A DNA stretch of 64,000 nucleotides, taken from the NCBI GenBank assembly GCA_023055505.1, contig JALIRH010000036.1, positions 4,588,001-4,652,000 of the forward strand, in the 5' to 3' direction. The DNA comes from Callipepla californica brunnescens (lineage: Eukaryota; Chordata; Aves; Galliformes; Odontophoridae). A program made the position numbers and the translations under genes. How positions within the stretch are numbered: position 1 is the stretch's first letter; each line of letters opens with the position of its first letter. Shown here one piece after another: positions 1-14,260 of this stretch. Under the pieces are notes generated by a model, which saw only the letters and a list, made by a program, of their open reading frames with translations, was not told where the DNA came from and made no database searches.

Positions 1-1308
1 GGTTGGGGGTGCTCTGAACCCCACATAGCCTGCTCCCACAGCCCCAGCACGTGCCCATTATCCCAGTGGCCTTACAACAGATAGTTAATACAGAAAAAGA
101 AATTACGGAATACTGTAGCTGGGGTTTTCTTCTCCCCTTGCGGATAGCTTATATTTGCAGTTGTGTTTTGCCATGGGGTTACTACCTCCCCTTCCCTAGG
201 GGATGCAGATCCCAAACCCTGGGAGTGGGGTGGGAGCACTGCCGAGTGTGTGCTGGGAGCTGTGGGGTGCACGGCGCCCTGGGTGCATCTCCATTTGTAG
301 CTTAGGGCTGGTATTGTACATCTCTGAATTCTTTCATTCCCCATTCTGTTTTATTTGGCTTTTCTTCTGAAGCTGTGAGCAGCAGCACGTCCTACCCTTT
401 CTCAGCTTTCCAAAAGTTGCCTGAATTCCTTTCTTTTTTTCTTTCTTGTTACTTTACCCAATGTTCTCTTCCTTCCTTCCTCCCTTCCCCCCTCAAATTT
501 TGATCCCTCCTTAGCACATTGCAGCAGAATTGAGCTATAATGTATAATTCACCCTACCATGCTGAACCATGAATCGTTTGCGTGGAAAGAGAGAGAGAGA
601 TGGAGACATTTGAACAAATAAAAGGTTTTATTTTGCATGGAAACTTGGCAGGCTTTCATGTGCCAGCTTCCAGACACAACTAATACTGGGCTTATTTTGC
701 ACAGAGGGGTGGTTTAAAGAATTACACCTCTTGCTAGAAGTGCTAGAACTTCTTTTCTTCCCATTATTTTTTCTAGCTCTTTCCCTTACCACCTTCATAA
801 TTGTGTATTTTGCAACAGTTAAATCCCTTCTGCTAACGATCCTCTTGTCTGTCTTTGAGATAGGCAGTGGAAATAGCTCATTCCTGTTGCTCCTTTTTGG
901 GTGCGTGCAGATAGTTGGTAGTGCTTTGCAATTCAGGCTGAGGATCTCAGAACGCTTTGCAAATACGTGTTAATTACGGACTCCTGGTGGGTGGTCCCAC
1001 GATGTTAACTGCAGAGAACAGAAGAATCACAAGAATTGGTAATGCCAGTGCTTGGAAGCTCCCTCATGCCCTGCGAGCATCTCTGTGGGGCTGGACCTGG
1101 TGGGCCATGTCCCAGCTGGGTGTGCAGTGTCTGGGTACTCTGCTGCTGTCAGATTTGGGCAGCCATCCTGAAGTGTAACAGCATCACATCTCAGGAGGAG
1201 TAGCATTGTAAAGTAGTGTTGCTGATTCTTGAGGGGCTGCAGTATAAGAATGCAATGTGTTGCGGTTTCAGATCTTTCTGCTTTGCTCTCTTGTTCTTCT
1301 GTAACTCT

Positions 1309-1331
1309 GAAATGGGTTGGAAATGGGTTGG
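1309..1331. repeat. Short tandem duplication (about 12-bp unit, two copies)
   Basis: The word GAAATGGGTTG occurs twice back to back in intron 1. It looks like simple replication slippage; no function is apparent. Confidence 0.6.
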
Positions 1332-4300
1332 TTTGGAAGTGTTTTGTGGGCCCCTTATGTATTGGATTTCACTGAAGGTGGGAAAATATCCAGCCAGCGA
1401 GTGATGTGATTTTGGAACTTGTTCAGACATTTCTCTTAGCTGGGATGGGGGGTTCTTGCATTTGAATCGACTCTAGCTTCCCCGTGCTGCAGAATTCCTG
1501 CTGCCTTCTTACTGACTTTCTGCTCATACATTTAAAAGCAAAACAAACAAGTAGAAACAACAAAAAGCAGCAAAAAGGACAGCAGACTCGAAATCATTTC
1601 AGCTGATTCTAGGTTGAAGTTGACGAGGAAAAGCTCAGGCCTTTGTGTGTCCCCTCCCCCAACGCTGACCCGGTGTCAGTGAAGGTCAGAAAACTTCCCA
1701 GGTGAGGATTTCTGAGGACTCTGTTAATCCGTATTCTGAGGTCTGTGCTGAATGCAAAACCTGCACTCTGTGCCTTGCTGGGTTGGGACTTTGTCTGGGA
1801 GAAGGAGCTGTGGATGCCCCTGAGGGAGCTCAGGACATGTACATCCCAGGAGAAGCAGATTCTCACCAGCAGCAACAAAGATGACAGCAGAAGCCCTCCT
1901 GGTATCTTTGCAGAGTGGGGCTTGGAAAACAGCTTAGAATGGAGGCCTAGTTGCATCCTTAACGCTGGAGCTGCTTTCAAGCAGCTCTGTAATTTGGAAT
2001 GTGAGTGACGTCAGTTCTTCTGGCCATCTGGTTAGAAAATCTAGTTGTAACTGAAAATATCCAGCCCTTTTTTTCTCCATTGCTAGGTGGTGACTACACA
2101 CTTATGTAATTTAACAGCTCAAATTCTTTTCCATTCTGGTGATCTCTTCACGAAGTCATAACAGAGCGGATGCTACCGAAAGGATATCAGCAACCTGTGC
2201 AGTTTACATTAGCGGTTTGTCGGCTCAAGGGAACCTCGCTGCAGAGGAGAGGACAAGGCTGGGCTTAGGAGATGCTGCTCTGTGTTGTGGCTGTGCCTTG
2301 GGACGCGACCTTGGACGAGTACATCCCTGTTCTGTACCTCGGTTTCCCCAGTCACTGCGCAGCCACAGTGGCACTTCCCGTCTTACAGGCGTTGTTAGCA
2401 GCTAATGAGTCATGCTGTGGAGCACTGGGAAAGGCAGCGAGGTACTGTTATAATTATTGCCTGCAGAGTTCTGCTCGTTCCTTACTTGTTTTTCCTTTAT
2501 TCTCGGTTGGTACATCCAAACACTCCACTTTAATGCCATCCTTCCCGTACTTTCAGAGCCCACTCCTCCTGCTGCGGTTGTGCACTACAAAATCGTAACG
2601 TTTGTACTCACGGAAAATATGCATGCAAATGGACTCACTGATGGCATACAAAGCACAAAGGCAGGGAAACCTACCAGACACTTTTGTGAAGAGTTTTTAA
2701 TAGAAAAACTCAGAAGAGCTGAAGAACAGTCTGTAAGCGCAGCCATACTACCCTAAATACCCTTACAGAGCATTCCTTTTTGGTTTACTCAGGTTCTTAG
2801 TGAATAAGCTTTACAAGCGGAATAACCACCACACCCTGTTTCGTTTTTATGTTTAGTGTTTCCTCTGATTCTTGGAGGAATGGAAAAGCAAGGTCTTTTT
2901 GTGTTGTTGATCCTTCAGGCAGCAGGGAACCAGGCGTCCCTCTATTGCCCCTCGCACAGCCCTGCGTGCTGACCAGAGGGCTGGCAGTGCCAGGGAGAAG
3001 TGTGGTAGAGAACTTGCCGTGGAGAAGCTGAAGGGTTACAGTCTGAGGAAAAAAAAAAAAGGGCTTCTTATTCCCTGCATGTTCTCTGTGTATTTCCAGG
3101 TCGTGCTTATTAGAACCTGACTTGGGTGGGAAGGAACCGCTCCGTTTCATTATTCCAAAGGAGTGTGTGAAGGGAACCGCAGTAAAAAACAAGTGATAAA
3201 TAGAATAGAAAGCAACTTAATCAGTAGAAGTGAGAAATGATCACACTGTTCCACCCCCTCTCCTTTTCTAAAGCAAACAAACCCCATCTCCCCCAGCAGG
3301 AGTGTTTCTGAAGGAGCGGTGTGAGCTGTCCCAGCACTGGGTGTCGGGGCCAGCAGCCGCTCCCATGGGGCACACGGGTCCTCCAGTGGCGAAGGAACCC
3401 ATCGATGGGTGGAAAGCTGTCCGGAGTGTATTGGGGCTCTACCAGGATCTGTTGCTCCGTGCCATACTGCTCCCGTGCTCTTCAACAAATCAGTTTGAAG
3501 GCTCCGCTGTCAGTGAATAAGTAACACAACTCTCAGTCTCCAGGAGGATTGCGGTAGGCAGGAAATGCCTCGTTTGTGTAATTTTTAAAACATTTGCTAC
3601 ACGGTGATCTTTTTTTTCCTCCTGGAAGCTTTTCCAGTTGTCACACACAGAAGAAAACATGAAATAAGGGTTCAGCTGGCCGTGGCACCCACTACCGCGG
3701 AACAATACATCTTTGTATCGCATCTCTCGTTGTAATGCACCATTTTTGTGCATTAATGCTGAGCTGCAACTCCATAGCTTACGTCTATTTTCCTAAAGCA
3801 CTTCAGTACCACACGAGAAAGAATGATTTCATATTAGAGGGGAGAAAAGGAGTGGGAATTACTCAGTGGTGAGGTTTAATTGTTCTGAATCCTTACAGCG
3901 TTTCATGAGAAAATGTACCGAGGAGATGTGCAGTAGTGGGAAATGTGATGGAAAGGTATAATTTGACCACCTACCACTTGCAGCTGAAAAGTAGTTCTAA
4001 GGGCTGCATGCCTATCAGGATTAATCACTGTTTCATTATCGAACATACCTTCTTTTTCCCTCCCGCAACCCTTCGTGATAGGCTCTGGGCATCAGGAGGT
4101 GTTTGTCAGAGGTAAATAGGAGCCGCAGTCCGGCTCTGCCTGCAGTGCACACAAGAGCACCTTTTGTTCAGAGCAATTCCGGAGCCCTTTGCTGCAGCGA
4201 TCTCCTTTGTGGGAGAAGGGGCAGGGGACGGTGGCAACCCCCCCTCGTGGGGCAGCACATCCCCAGTGTCCCCAGACGCTTTATGGCCCCAGGTCTGGCC

Positions 4301-7300
4301 ATTTACCTCCGGCTGAACTCTGCCGATGGACGTGGCCAAGTGTTTCATTTGGACAAGAAAAAAAGGAGCATTATTGAAAGAGAGTGACCTTTCCATCACC
4401 CTCCTCTGTCGTCATGGTGCTTTTATAGCATTTCTCTCTACCAGCCCCTTCCCTTTTCTAAACCACAATAATTCCCCTCCTCCTCACAGGGCCTCCTCCC
4501 AGGAGACCTGGGGCTTGCTCTTTATTTCCACAGACACCTGCACTCGGTGTCGGTCACCAGCAAGGCTTTGGGGTTGGTGGTTCTGGGTCCAGTGCCAGCC
4601 CTTTAGGAAAGAGCCCGAGCCCAGGAGGGCAGCAGGGGCTGCTCTGCCTGGCACTTGTGCTGCTGGAGCTTCGTGTTGGGGCAGGGGGCCTGCAGCTCAT
4701 GGAGCATCGGTCTGTTGTTGCTCCTCCGGTCCAAACCCTGCGTTGGTGGTGGGAAATGGTCCTGCTGAGCCCAGCAGTCCTTTTCAGGGCTGGCTGTCAG
4801 CTGCCTCGAGGCTGCCAGCACTGCTGTGCTTCGGGGCTGTGGGCAGCGGGGAAGGGCACTCGTTACCCTGAGGGAAAAGCCCAAGCTGAAAATGAGATCG
4901 CTTCTTCTCCTTAACCAGTAAATGTATTTTTGGCAGCGCTGTGGTGACAGTGAAAATTTCAAGGTGTTGTATTTTGTTTGTATTTTCTTTACAAAACGTC
5001 GGTGAAACATTTCTGCCTGCGAAAGTGGCGTAACCCTGGTGAAGGAGAAAGGGCAGCGGTGTTCCTGCAGGATGAGGAGGCACAGATTCAGCTCCGTGTG
5101 CCTGGAGATGTGAGCGCAGGATTTTTCCCTCAGCTTTTAATGAGTATTGAGTCGTTAGTACGCTGCTGCCATTGTACCTGGGCTACAGCTCCAGTGCTCG
5201 CTGGGCAGCGCGGCGCGGTGCCTCCTCAGCCATTTCAAATGCTTTTATTTAAAACCAGGCGTGATGCTGGGACCGTAAGAAGGGGTTAATTGTGCTCAGT
5301 CTCTCAGGTTAAACCTTGGCGGCTTGGACGGCCTTGTCCTTGCCCAGGTTATGTGCCTGCTATTTTTATTTTGCACCTCTGCAAATTTTAATCTTTGTAG
5401 TAATCATACTTAGCAGGTGTGAGGCTTGATTATAAGCCAATAAAAAGAAGAAAGAAGACGCTCTGCTGCCAGGTTGTTCCACCAGCCATGGAGCTGGCTT
5501 ATTGATGAATGTTGGGCTCTCAGCCAGGCTTTCCTGCCTCTGAAGGCTGGGGGGAGAGAGGTGGTGCTTGCGCGGCACGGGAACGAGCCAGACAGAGAAA
5601 TTGATTGTTACTTTAATGTGATTTGACGTGAGAGAAAGTGGAAGCAGAGGACAGGAAAACTGCAGCCTCAGCACTGCACTGGAAGCGCTGTGACTTTACA
5701 GAGCATGCTGGCTTTCCCTTTCTCTCCCAGAGATGGATTTGTAGAGTCCCTCCTGGGGAAGGAGCAGAGGAGGGGAGGGGGGGGTTCGTGTGGTGCAGCT
5801 GCACGGCAGCCTCGTGCCAGACAGCCCTGCGGGGCTGCGACCTGGCAGGGATGCGATACCAGAGCTGCAGGATGGCTGAAGTCACAGCTGCAGCAGGTAC
5901 AGGGATGCACGCTTGCAGTCAGGGTGGTAAAAGCCTTCAGAACTGTGCGACTTGCCACTTTCATGCAAGGATAGCTGAGTTCGTGATCTGCGCTCTCAGT
6001 GCTGTTTCGGGCGTTTAGAGGTGGCACATTTTGGCAACAGTTAAGTTGAAAGTACTGCAGAAAATGAATGCGATGTGTGTGAGGCATGCAGGTGCTGCCT
6101 AGGACGTTAACAAATCTTGGCCAGCTGAGAGAAGAGGTCTGGGAGGAAAGATGCTTAGGCATTGTGCTTTTAAGCAGAGGCAAGTTTGTAGAGGTTCTGA
6201 TACTATTTACACTCTTGTGGTTTAATGAAACACTTGCATTACTTGATTTACCTGAAGATATTCAGATAGCATCAGTAGCAGAGCCAGGAATAGAGCACAA
6301 TAATCCTGGCCTTTGTAACTATTGGAGAGCTCTTCTTGCCCTAAAGCAGATAAACAGATCATTCTGCAACCATCAGAAGGAGGGAGAGGTTTCTCTTCCT
6401 TCTGTTTCATTTTCTCTTGGTGTTATCCATGAGAAGAGCATGTAGTTCACAGAAGCTAGAAATGGGCTACGGCAAGAGTGAGGCTGAGGCTGATCTTTTT
6501 GTGGGAGTTTTTGCCAAGTTTTAATATTAAGAAGGGGAAGAAAGAAAATGTTAATGTGAATACTTTCCCACCCATCTTAAAGCTCCACCACTTGCATTCC
6601 ACATGGGTCCTGACAGCTCCACAGGAATACTGCTAGCAGCACATGATTTTAGTATCTAATCCTATTAGTCATGACCCAAATCAGCCTTAAAATGGTTAAA
6701 CACATAGAAAGGGAGTGGGAGTAGAGTGTCAAGAATAGCTTGGAAGAAGATGCTATCCCACGTACTGGAAGGAGCTGGTATCTTTAAGGTGTCGCAGTGA
6801 CAGGAGTGAGGAGAGGGCAGAACCAGCAGGCTCACCCCCTGAATGCTGCCTTCCAGGGGAACGCTTCTGAGAACATCCTTTATGTGTTTGGTGCAGGTCT
6901 TCTGTGGAGTTCAGAAGCTGCTGTTGCTCTCCATCTCTGGAAAGAAAGCCCGACAGGGCTGCCAGGGATTTCTGGTGGTTAGAACACAGGACTAGGAGCC
7001 AGCCCCTAGCAGCCTTCCTGCTGAGCTCTGGGTTCCCTGGCATGAGTCACTTGGCCTCTTTGGTTGTGCAGAGTGAAGATGGGAACAGGGCTGGTGTGCT
7101 TGGTGGCACAGCTCGTTGGTTCTTCATAGAGGCCACGACTGAAACTGCTTTAAAATCAAGTCTGATTTCTGAAATTAGCTGTCATTAGAAAAGTGGTTTT
7201 GGCCTTAATGTTTTGAGCGCTACGCAGAGCTGTGGAAGCACTGCTCCATTTACATTTCTTACTGTTTCTCACCACTCTAAGCCTGCTATCGTGCTGTCTT

Positions 7301-8770
7301 TGGATGGGTGAGAAGAACCGCAGACCTACAACATAGCAAGTGGAAAACTGGAGGAAGGAATGTCGGGAGCACTGACAGGGCTGAGGTAGCTGTGCTGGAA
7401 GGCTGCAGTGTGTGTGTTGGAGAAGAGGGGGGTGTCAGAAAGCCCACCTTCAGGGATGCCTTGACAGTGTTAATGCATTCACATTAAGCGCAGCCCTTAA
7501 TCCATTTGCATATTTTGATCTCTGAGTACTTACCCATAGTTTTACGCCTTTTTCAGAGGAGAGGCAACCAAGAAAGCAGCAAATGGTAAGGTGTTTCTGT
7601 TTGCCAGAGACAGATACAGCATCACTTCTGATTTTGACAGGGAGCGGGGGAAGGCTTAACCTTACAGCTATCCCTTTAAGGTTGTGGTTATAGTCCGGGT
7701 TTTAATCGCTACTTTGACCTGATTAAACCCTCAGCCACAGAGAAATCAGCTTACAGAAACATGTCTCCTGTTGAACCTGGGAGCAGCAGCAGGTCAAAAA
7801 AACAAGCCAAGCCAAATACCATTAGAAAAAATAAAAGCTTTAGCTCTCACAAATAGCATGGTGATGTTGTAAATCACAGAGCACTGCTTTGCAACAGGAT
7901 CTTTCGAGTCTATTGATGGTGAATATCCAAATGGAATCATCTAACTGTACTGTGGTTGTGTCTCCTGTGCAAACAGATTAAACCCATCCCAAGCATAAAA
8001 TGTAACCTGGATTTTGTTAGGTTTTTGTTCTCATGCCTTCTGCCTTTTAATATGGGGCCAGGAATCAGGTGTGTGTGGGATGGAGAAAGGGAGGAGTTAC
8101 TTCCCTGGGAGTCGGGGATCAAATTAATTTTTAATCTTCTTTCAGCCCATCTGCCCTCTTATTAAATTCTCCATCTTCTTTCAAGACATTACTCAAGTCT
8201 TTGCACGGGTCTCTTTACCAATGTGAAAACACAAGAAGCGTCCCATTAAGAATTGTGATGGTACCAAACAGAGATCCTTAATCTGTGGATCAGTAGTAAA
8301 ACTGCGTGGAGGAGAAGAAAAAAAAAAGGGGGTGGGACAAAAAATCCTTTTAAACCAGAAACTGTTTTCAGGCTAGAGTGAAAATTGAGACTTTCAGGGG
8401 ACTGGCCCCATCTTGAGCTGAGTTTTGCCAATCGCTGCTGAAGCTCTTGGAGCCTCCGCACCTCCTGGTGGTACCTGGGTCCACGGAGAGCTGGGGGTTG
8501 TGGGGAGAAAAGGCACGTACAAGGCCAAGCCCCAGCTCTGCCTGAACACAGTGAGCCAGCTATCCTGGGAAGCCAACGGCTAACAAAAGACATGAGAAAG
8601 GCAAGAAGACTGAGGGCCCCAACCTATTGTTTTCCTTCTTCTTTCCAAATAATCATGACTTCCCTGACCTCCTGGCTTGTTCCCTCCAATGAGGATTTCG
8701 GGACAGCTGCTACCCTAACAGCTGAGCCAGACATTATTTGCCTGGCTTCCCGCAGTTCCTTCCTCCCACT

Positions 8771-8789
8771 GCAGCAGCAGCAGCAGCAG
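8771..8789 (+). repeat. CAG/GCA trinucleotide run (about six units) in SKI intron 1
   Basis: Six consecutive GCA units stand in non-coding intron sequence. One + strand frame would read it as glutamines, but no exon structure supports translation. It could serve as a polymorphic microsatellite. Confidence 0.85.
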
Positions 8790-11700
8790 TGCAAATGATA
8801 AACTTCTCTCCCACGAAATTAATCTCTATTCTTTAATAAAGCTTTGGGATTCTATTCTGTATTTTAAATAACTTTCCTTCCCCCTTCCTGAAATTTGCTG
8901 CTTTACCTCCATGGTAAAGCACCATCTTCCATTTTCAGAATGTCGTTTCTGTACGTTAATGGCTCAGTATTTTTCTTATGGAAATTGACTGAACTTGGTT
9001 TTGTAGAGAACAGGGTTACCACACTGCTGGAGAGAGCTTAGCAGAGGTGATGAATTTGCAGCCTCGTTCAGTTCTTCTCCCCTTAAGGCAGAAGTGTCTC
9101 TGTGGTGTTTGGGAGAACCTGTGCAAAGTTGCTTGGAAAATAACCCCAAGCCCCATGTGTAGAAGAGCTTAGGTAGATGGCTGTGATGGCCTAATGGGAC
9201 CGAGGCCTTCGAAGCTTCTGGCTGATGCAGCAGGTAGCTTTAGTTTTGTGTCTGTGTGGAGGAGATGGTCTTTATTATTCCCATTGTTGGCTGGCAAGAT
9301 TCTCCTGGAGATGAACTTCTCCTTTTTGAACCTCACTGGTGTTCCTGTAGGTGAAATACCAGGTGCCCTCTGATTTGCACTTTCCAAGCTGAAATTACAG
9401 TAAACAGGTCACTGCATTTATACCAGCAGGATGATACTTTATTCCATAAGAAGACATTGGAAGGCAGAACCTATCTTTTTTTCCACTTCTGCTCAGTGTC
9501 TGCATGCTGTGTCTCCTTCTCAGGCCTGCTTTTGCCCTTGTGCTAATAAATCCCAGCCAGAGCCTTGCCTTGCTGAGTGGTGACCTTTGTAATACTGCGT
9601 TGCTCTGCGTGCAGGTCTTGGGCTTCGACGGATGTAGGCATATTCCATTAAACAGTCAAGTTAAACTGTTTGTTTTAGGTCTCACCTGAGAAAAATGGAG
9701 CAGAAGCATCCTTAAGGTGAGCTAGGGTAAAGATTTGGCAGTGGAATTGGCAGTGTGCAGTTCAGTGTCTTGTTGTGTGTGACTGGTTTTGCTGGCACAA
9801 CGTGTGATGCTGGGATTTAATGTTCGCTTGCATTTTCATTACCAGTCTGTTACCTGTTGCATAAATCAGATTCAGGAGCATTACACAACAGACAGTCTCT
9901 TATAGGCTTGTTTCCTTTGTTTTGTCTTGCTTTGTTTTTCATAGTCGTCATCCTTGGCTCTCTGTAGGAACAATAACTGCACGCAACAAGTGCAGGTAGC
10001 TCAGTGAATGCCGCAGTTTAGCATGTGGTGTGCATGCATGTTGAGTCATCCAGGAATATTCAGCAGCACAGGAATTGTTGCCTAAATTTGTCCTTCTGAA
10101 AATGACTGGTGGTTTTGTTCCATCCTTCCATATGGTTTCCCATGCAGGATGCAGCCCCGTGTTATCAGGATCCATTCTGTGCCCAACCTGCCCTTATTTC
10201 AGCCTTGGCCATTTCAAGATCACCTCTCTGTGCTCCAGGTGGCTGCACACCAGCTCTTTCTCTGAAGGAGGTTTATGGAAGGTTTGATTTTTGGCTAGGC
10301 TGCTGGTGATGGCATTCTCTACATTATAGGCTTCATCAGCAAACTACAGCTCACGACTGGGACCGAGGCTCTAAAGTTTGAGACAAAAACAAAAAAATAA
10401 AACCAGAGACTTTGAAGCCGTCATGACACCAGGGCTGAATTTCATTTCTGTTGATTCCCGTGATGCGTTTGATGGAATGTTAGAGACTTGTGATGGCACA
10501 ATTCCCCAAGAAGGAAGAAAGGCAGGCTTAGACTGTTGCCTTGGAAATCTTGCTTACTTTGCAGTTCGTATGTCAGTTGTGTTGGTGATAAGAAAAGCCC
10601 ATCCCATGGTGCAAAGAAAGGGAAATGGGGGAAGGGAGGTCAGTGCTTGTGGCTCCAAACCTTCTCTGAACTCCTTTCCTCGTGTTTCTGGTCTCAGGCT
10701 GCAGGCCAGACTCCATGGTGGTTTGTAATTAAACCCTAATTGTGGAGGTTCTGTGGAGTTCTCGTTGCCTACCAGGTCAAACTGAGTCTGGTTTCTATCA
10801 CGGGATATTTCAGTTCAGTTGCCCCTAGAGGAGGTATGGGAACAGACAGTCCATTCATATTGAACAGATGACCAAGGCTTAAAAAACCATTTTTGTCTAT
10901 TAAGCTACAGCTAAGATATTATGAAAACTACTTAATAATGTTCCCTAACATTTATACCACGCTATTTTCTTACTTTAATTTTCCAGGCAATTAAAAATAA
11001 TTGAAAGTTACTGCCAAACCCCCTGAAGATATACTTTTTGTTTCAAATAAGCTTATTTTCATACTTGTGAGGTCACCAGATATTTATTTGACCGTCTTTA
11101 TAGGGGTCAGGCACATTACACACACACAAGGATGTGGAATAGAACTCACATTGTAACACAGAAGTGAGAAGTAAAGGGGGAAAAAACAGTGCTGGTTGTG
11201 CCCGGTGGGTGTTCGTATTTATTATCTGGGCACGACAAACAGAACTCACTGTGTGTGTACCAACTGAGTCTTGAATTCTGCAGAGTGCTTAAGCATGCAA
11301 AACCTGTTAAGTTTGAATAGATGACAAAGAAAGGTTGGGTGCTTTGGTGGATCTGGAGGATGAGCTGGGGCCAGCAGATGCCCACAGGCAGCCCGGGCTG
11401 GTGGGTGCCTTGGGGGGCAGACCCCGTTCTGGCATCCCAGCCAGCCTCTGTGGCACTGAGGCAGCAGGGACAAAGCAGGAATTGCATTGGTAGATAGAGA
11501 CTGTACGTAGTCAGACCTCTCTAATCTCCCATCCTATTAATAGAGTCGTAGCAGACACAACCCATGTGGCTGCGCAGTCACGCTGCACTGCAATATTGCT
11601 TAGCCAGTTCTCCCCCTAAAGGCTTAAAATCTGTCACGTTACACAAGAGCTGAAAGCCTTCTTGTGGTGCCCCAGATTTTCACCTCCTGTCCATCCTGAT

Positions 11701-13140
11701 CCCCTCCCATATTTCCCTTCAGATTATCTTTTACTGCCTCCTTTGGTTATACAAAATTAAGTTGTTGGAATACATTGTGACTCTACCTATAAACATGCAC
11801 ACATAAACTAGGGGCATTTCCCCTCAGATCTCTTATCTGAAGCCAAAAGGTGATTTTTCTCAGGATTACAAGAAACTGGGTGGGTTTTTTTTTGCCAGTA
11901 TATTGTGTATGAGATGAGGCAGTTTGCTAAAGGCTCCGTGCTGGGGGACACAAGTCCTTTTCTATCTGTCCTGCGTGGTAAATGCTCCAACTGAAATCAG
12001 GTCTGTGTGGACTGCTCACCCAGGGGAACAGAAGGGGATCTTCCAAGCAGAGCTGTTCTGGCAGGAGGATGTGCAGCGTGGGTTTGCTGGGCAGGGTGAG
12101 CTGAAGGGCCCTCTGCTCTCTGCCCTCTCCCCTCTCTCCACATCTGGTGCCCGCAGCGCGTGATGCTTATTTCTGAAGGCAGCAAAAGAAGCTTTGGAAG
12201 TCTAAGACGGTAATTGGTTGTCTGCCTTTATCCTCAGAGCTCTGGGGAGGTTTCAGAAGTAATAACTGTTACTTAAAGTAGATGAGCTTCTTGTGAATTT
12301 CTTTGAATTGCGGAGCACGTTAGTTGTCGGGGACTTAAGGAAGCATCTGCCTGTCTGTAGCTTTCAAAACATTTTGTAAGCAAAGAATTAATTTTTTCCG
12401 GTCTTCTGTATTTATGGATGGTGAGAAGATAGTCCTCAGAAACGGTGTTTTTGTAGCAGTGGCCTGTCTTGATGGAAAAGGCGCCAAGAAATAGGAGTCC
12501 TTCTTGATGATACCGAGTGTGATCAGGATCTGACTCACCTAAACCCATCTGTACCTGAGCTGTCCTTAACCGTACGGCTGCTGCTCGACTCCTTCAGCCA
12601 GAAACTTCATCAGGTGCTGCAGGGAGCAGTTCCTGCAGGAGCCAGGGAGATAAATGGGGCCTTGCACCGTTTTTTCACCAGGACTAGGGGTTTCCATTGC
12701 ACTTTGTCTTACCCTTAATAGGATTTGGAACTATTAATCCATGATCAATGAATTGACGGTCAACTTTCACCCATATGCTTAAGGCAGGCTGGGGCATCAG
12801 AACGGGCTGGTTGGGCTCTGGGGGATTGCCACTGCTGCTGCCCAGGAGTGTTAGAGCCAACCAGAGGTGTTCCCTGTGCGGGGCCCCGTGGTGAAATGCA
12901 GGCTGTCTCTTACACAAAAGTCTCAAGCTTTCCTGAAGTGACCTCCAGTAGATTAAACACAAGTGAAGAATAAACTACCGCAGCCCTTGGGCAGCGCTGC
13001 CGTAGTGCAGCCAGAGGAACCCAGGCGTTTCTGAGCTCTTATTCTAGCGTACTGCTGGTTCCTGCAGTGACAAAACGCCTATTTGGGACGTGGAAGAAGG
13101 GCAGGGACACGGAGCAGGTTGTCAGCAGAAGCCCTATAAA

Positions 13141-13380
13141 TAACCACGGGGAAGCACAGACCGCGGTGCAGACGAGCGGGGCTGCGTCTGCTGCGCTCCG
13201 CTGGCTCTGCAGCCTTGGAAGTAATTTGTCACGACGTGTCAGACGGCCGGGGCTGGCAGCGGGCCCTGTCCCCCCGGTGCCACATGCGTGTGCACACGTG
13301 CCAGGCGTCTGCTGCAGGGCAGCGGAGGGGCCCGGCGGGCTGCGGAGCCGGGGTTAGCGGGGACGGGGCTGGTGGCCTGG
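13141..13380. promoter_or_regulatory. Intronic CpG-rich block 1
   Basis: By hand I count 24 CpG dinucleotides in these 240 bases, with GC near two thirds, so the observed/expected ratio is well above 0.6. The flanking intron is much poorer in CpG. The block formally meets CpG-island criteria and could be an unmethylated enhancer or alternative promoter inside SKI intron 1. There is no TATA box or clear first exon, so promoter activity is inferred only from composition. Confidence 0.5.
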
Positions 13381-14020
13381 TTTTCCGACTGAATTGTCAG
13401 AATATGTTGTACAACAAGAGCTGCCCAGCGCTTGGGGCTGTCTGGGAGAAGCTGGTTATTTTGTCATAGCTGTGCTGCAAGGACACCCGATTCCGGCAGG
13501 GTGGGTGTTTGTACCCAGCGTGTGATATAACACATCCTACTGATGGCCGTAAAAGCCATGGCACTGGGGACGTGATCTGAGCACTCGGGGGTTGGCTGCT
13601 ACCAAGGGCTTGGTGCTTTTTGTCAGCCCTCTGCGGGGTCTGGCAGCGTCTGGTTGCCAGAGTCCGTCGTGCATCAGCTGGTGTTTGAGGGAGAGCAGTG
13701 CCTGGTGGGGCCGGCCTTAGTGAAAACCTCCAGGGGAATGCTTGCCCTTTTATGTAACATTTGAAATTAAAATGAGATTCTTGGCGGGCAGAGTGGACAT
13801 GTCTCTGCAGCACAGGATCCGAGGCCTTGGAGAGAGCTCGAAGCTGGGACTTCAGCGCAGTTACAGCAAGAGGTGCTGGTTTCATTTCAAAGAAAACGGC
13901 GAGAGAAAATTTCATCCACAAAGGGCTTTTTAATCTCCAGAACTGTGACCCCACAAACCATTCAGCACGCAGTGGGCAAAGCGAACCTGTTTGCAGAGGA
14001 AACGTAGATTTTCCTTGCTG

Positions 14021-14260
14021 AATGCGATGGCGTAGCTCCCCTCGGCCTTGGTTCCAGGAGGGGCCGGACGCGGGGCTCCTTGCGGCTGCCAGCGCTGCCT
14101 TGTTTCCCTGTGTGTGCAGGCACAGCCCCTTTCCTCCGCTCCCAGGGCACGGTGCCATCAGCGGGCAGGGATTTGGGGCCCTTTTCCTCTTCAGTCCCGA
14201 CCTCCCCGCACCGCTCCCCGTTTGCTGGCTCAGCTCAGCCGGGGAAGTGGGAGCCGAAGT
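14021..14260. promoter_or_regulatory. Intronic CpG-rich block 2
   Basis: By hand I count 17 CpG in 240 bases with about 67% GC, a borderline CpG island (observed/expected about 0.6). It lies roughly 650 bases beyond block 1, and the two may be one regulatory domain. A long stop-free frame on the - strand crosses this part (13397-14158), which GC-rich sequence can produce by chance. Confidence 0.4.

Noticed and set aside
5756..5790. G-quadruplex in a G-rich run
   Set aside because: Only three well-spaced long G runs; the fourth would need a 14-base loop.
13397..14158. 253-codon - strand frame as a protein-coding gene
   Set aside because: No recognisable domain, GC-rich low-stop sequence, no promoter or splice context; kept only as a low-confidence observation.
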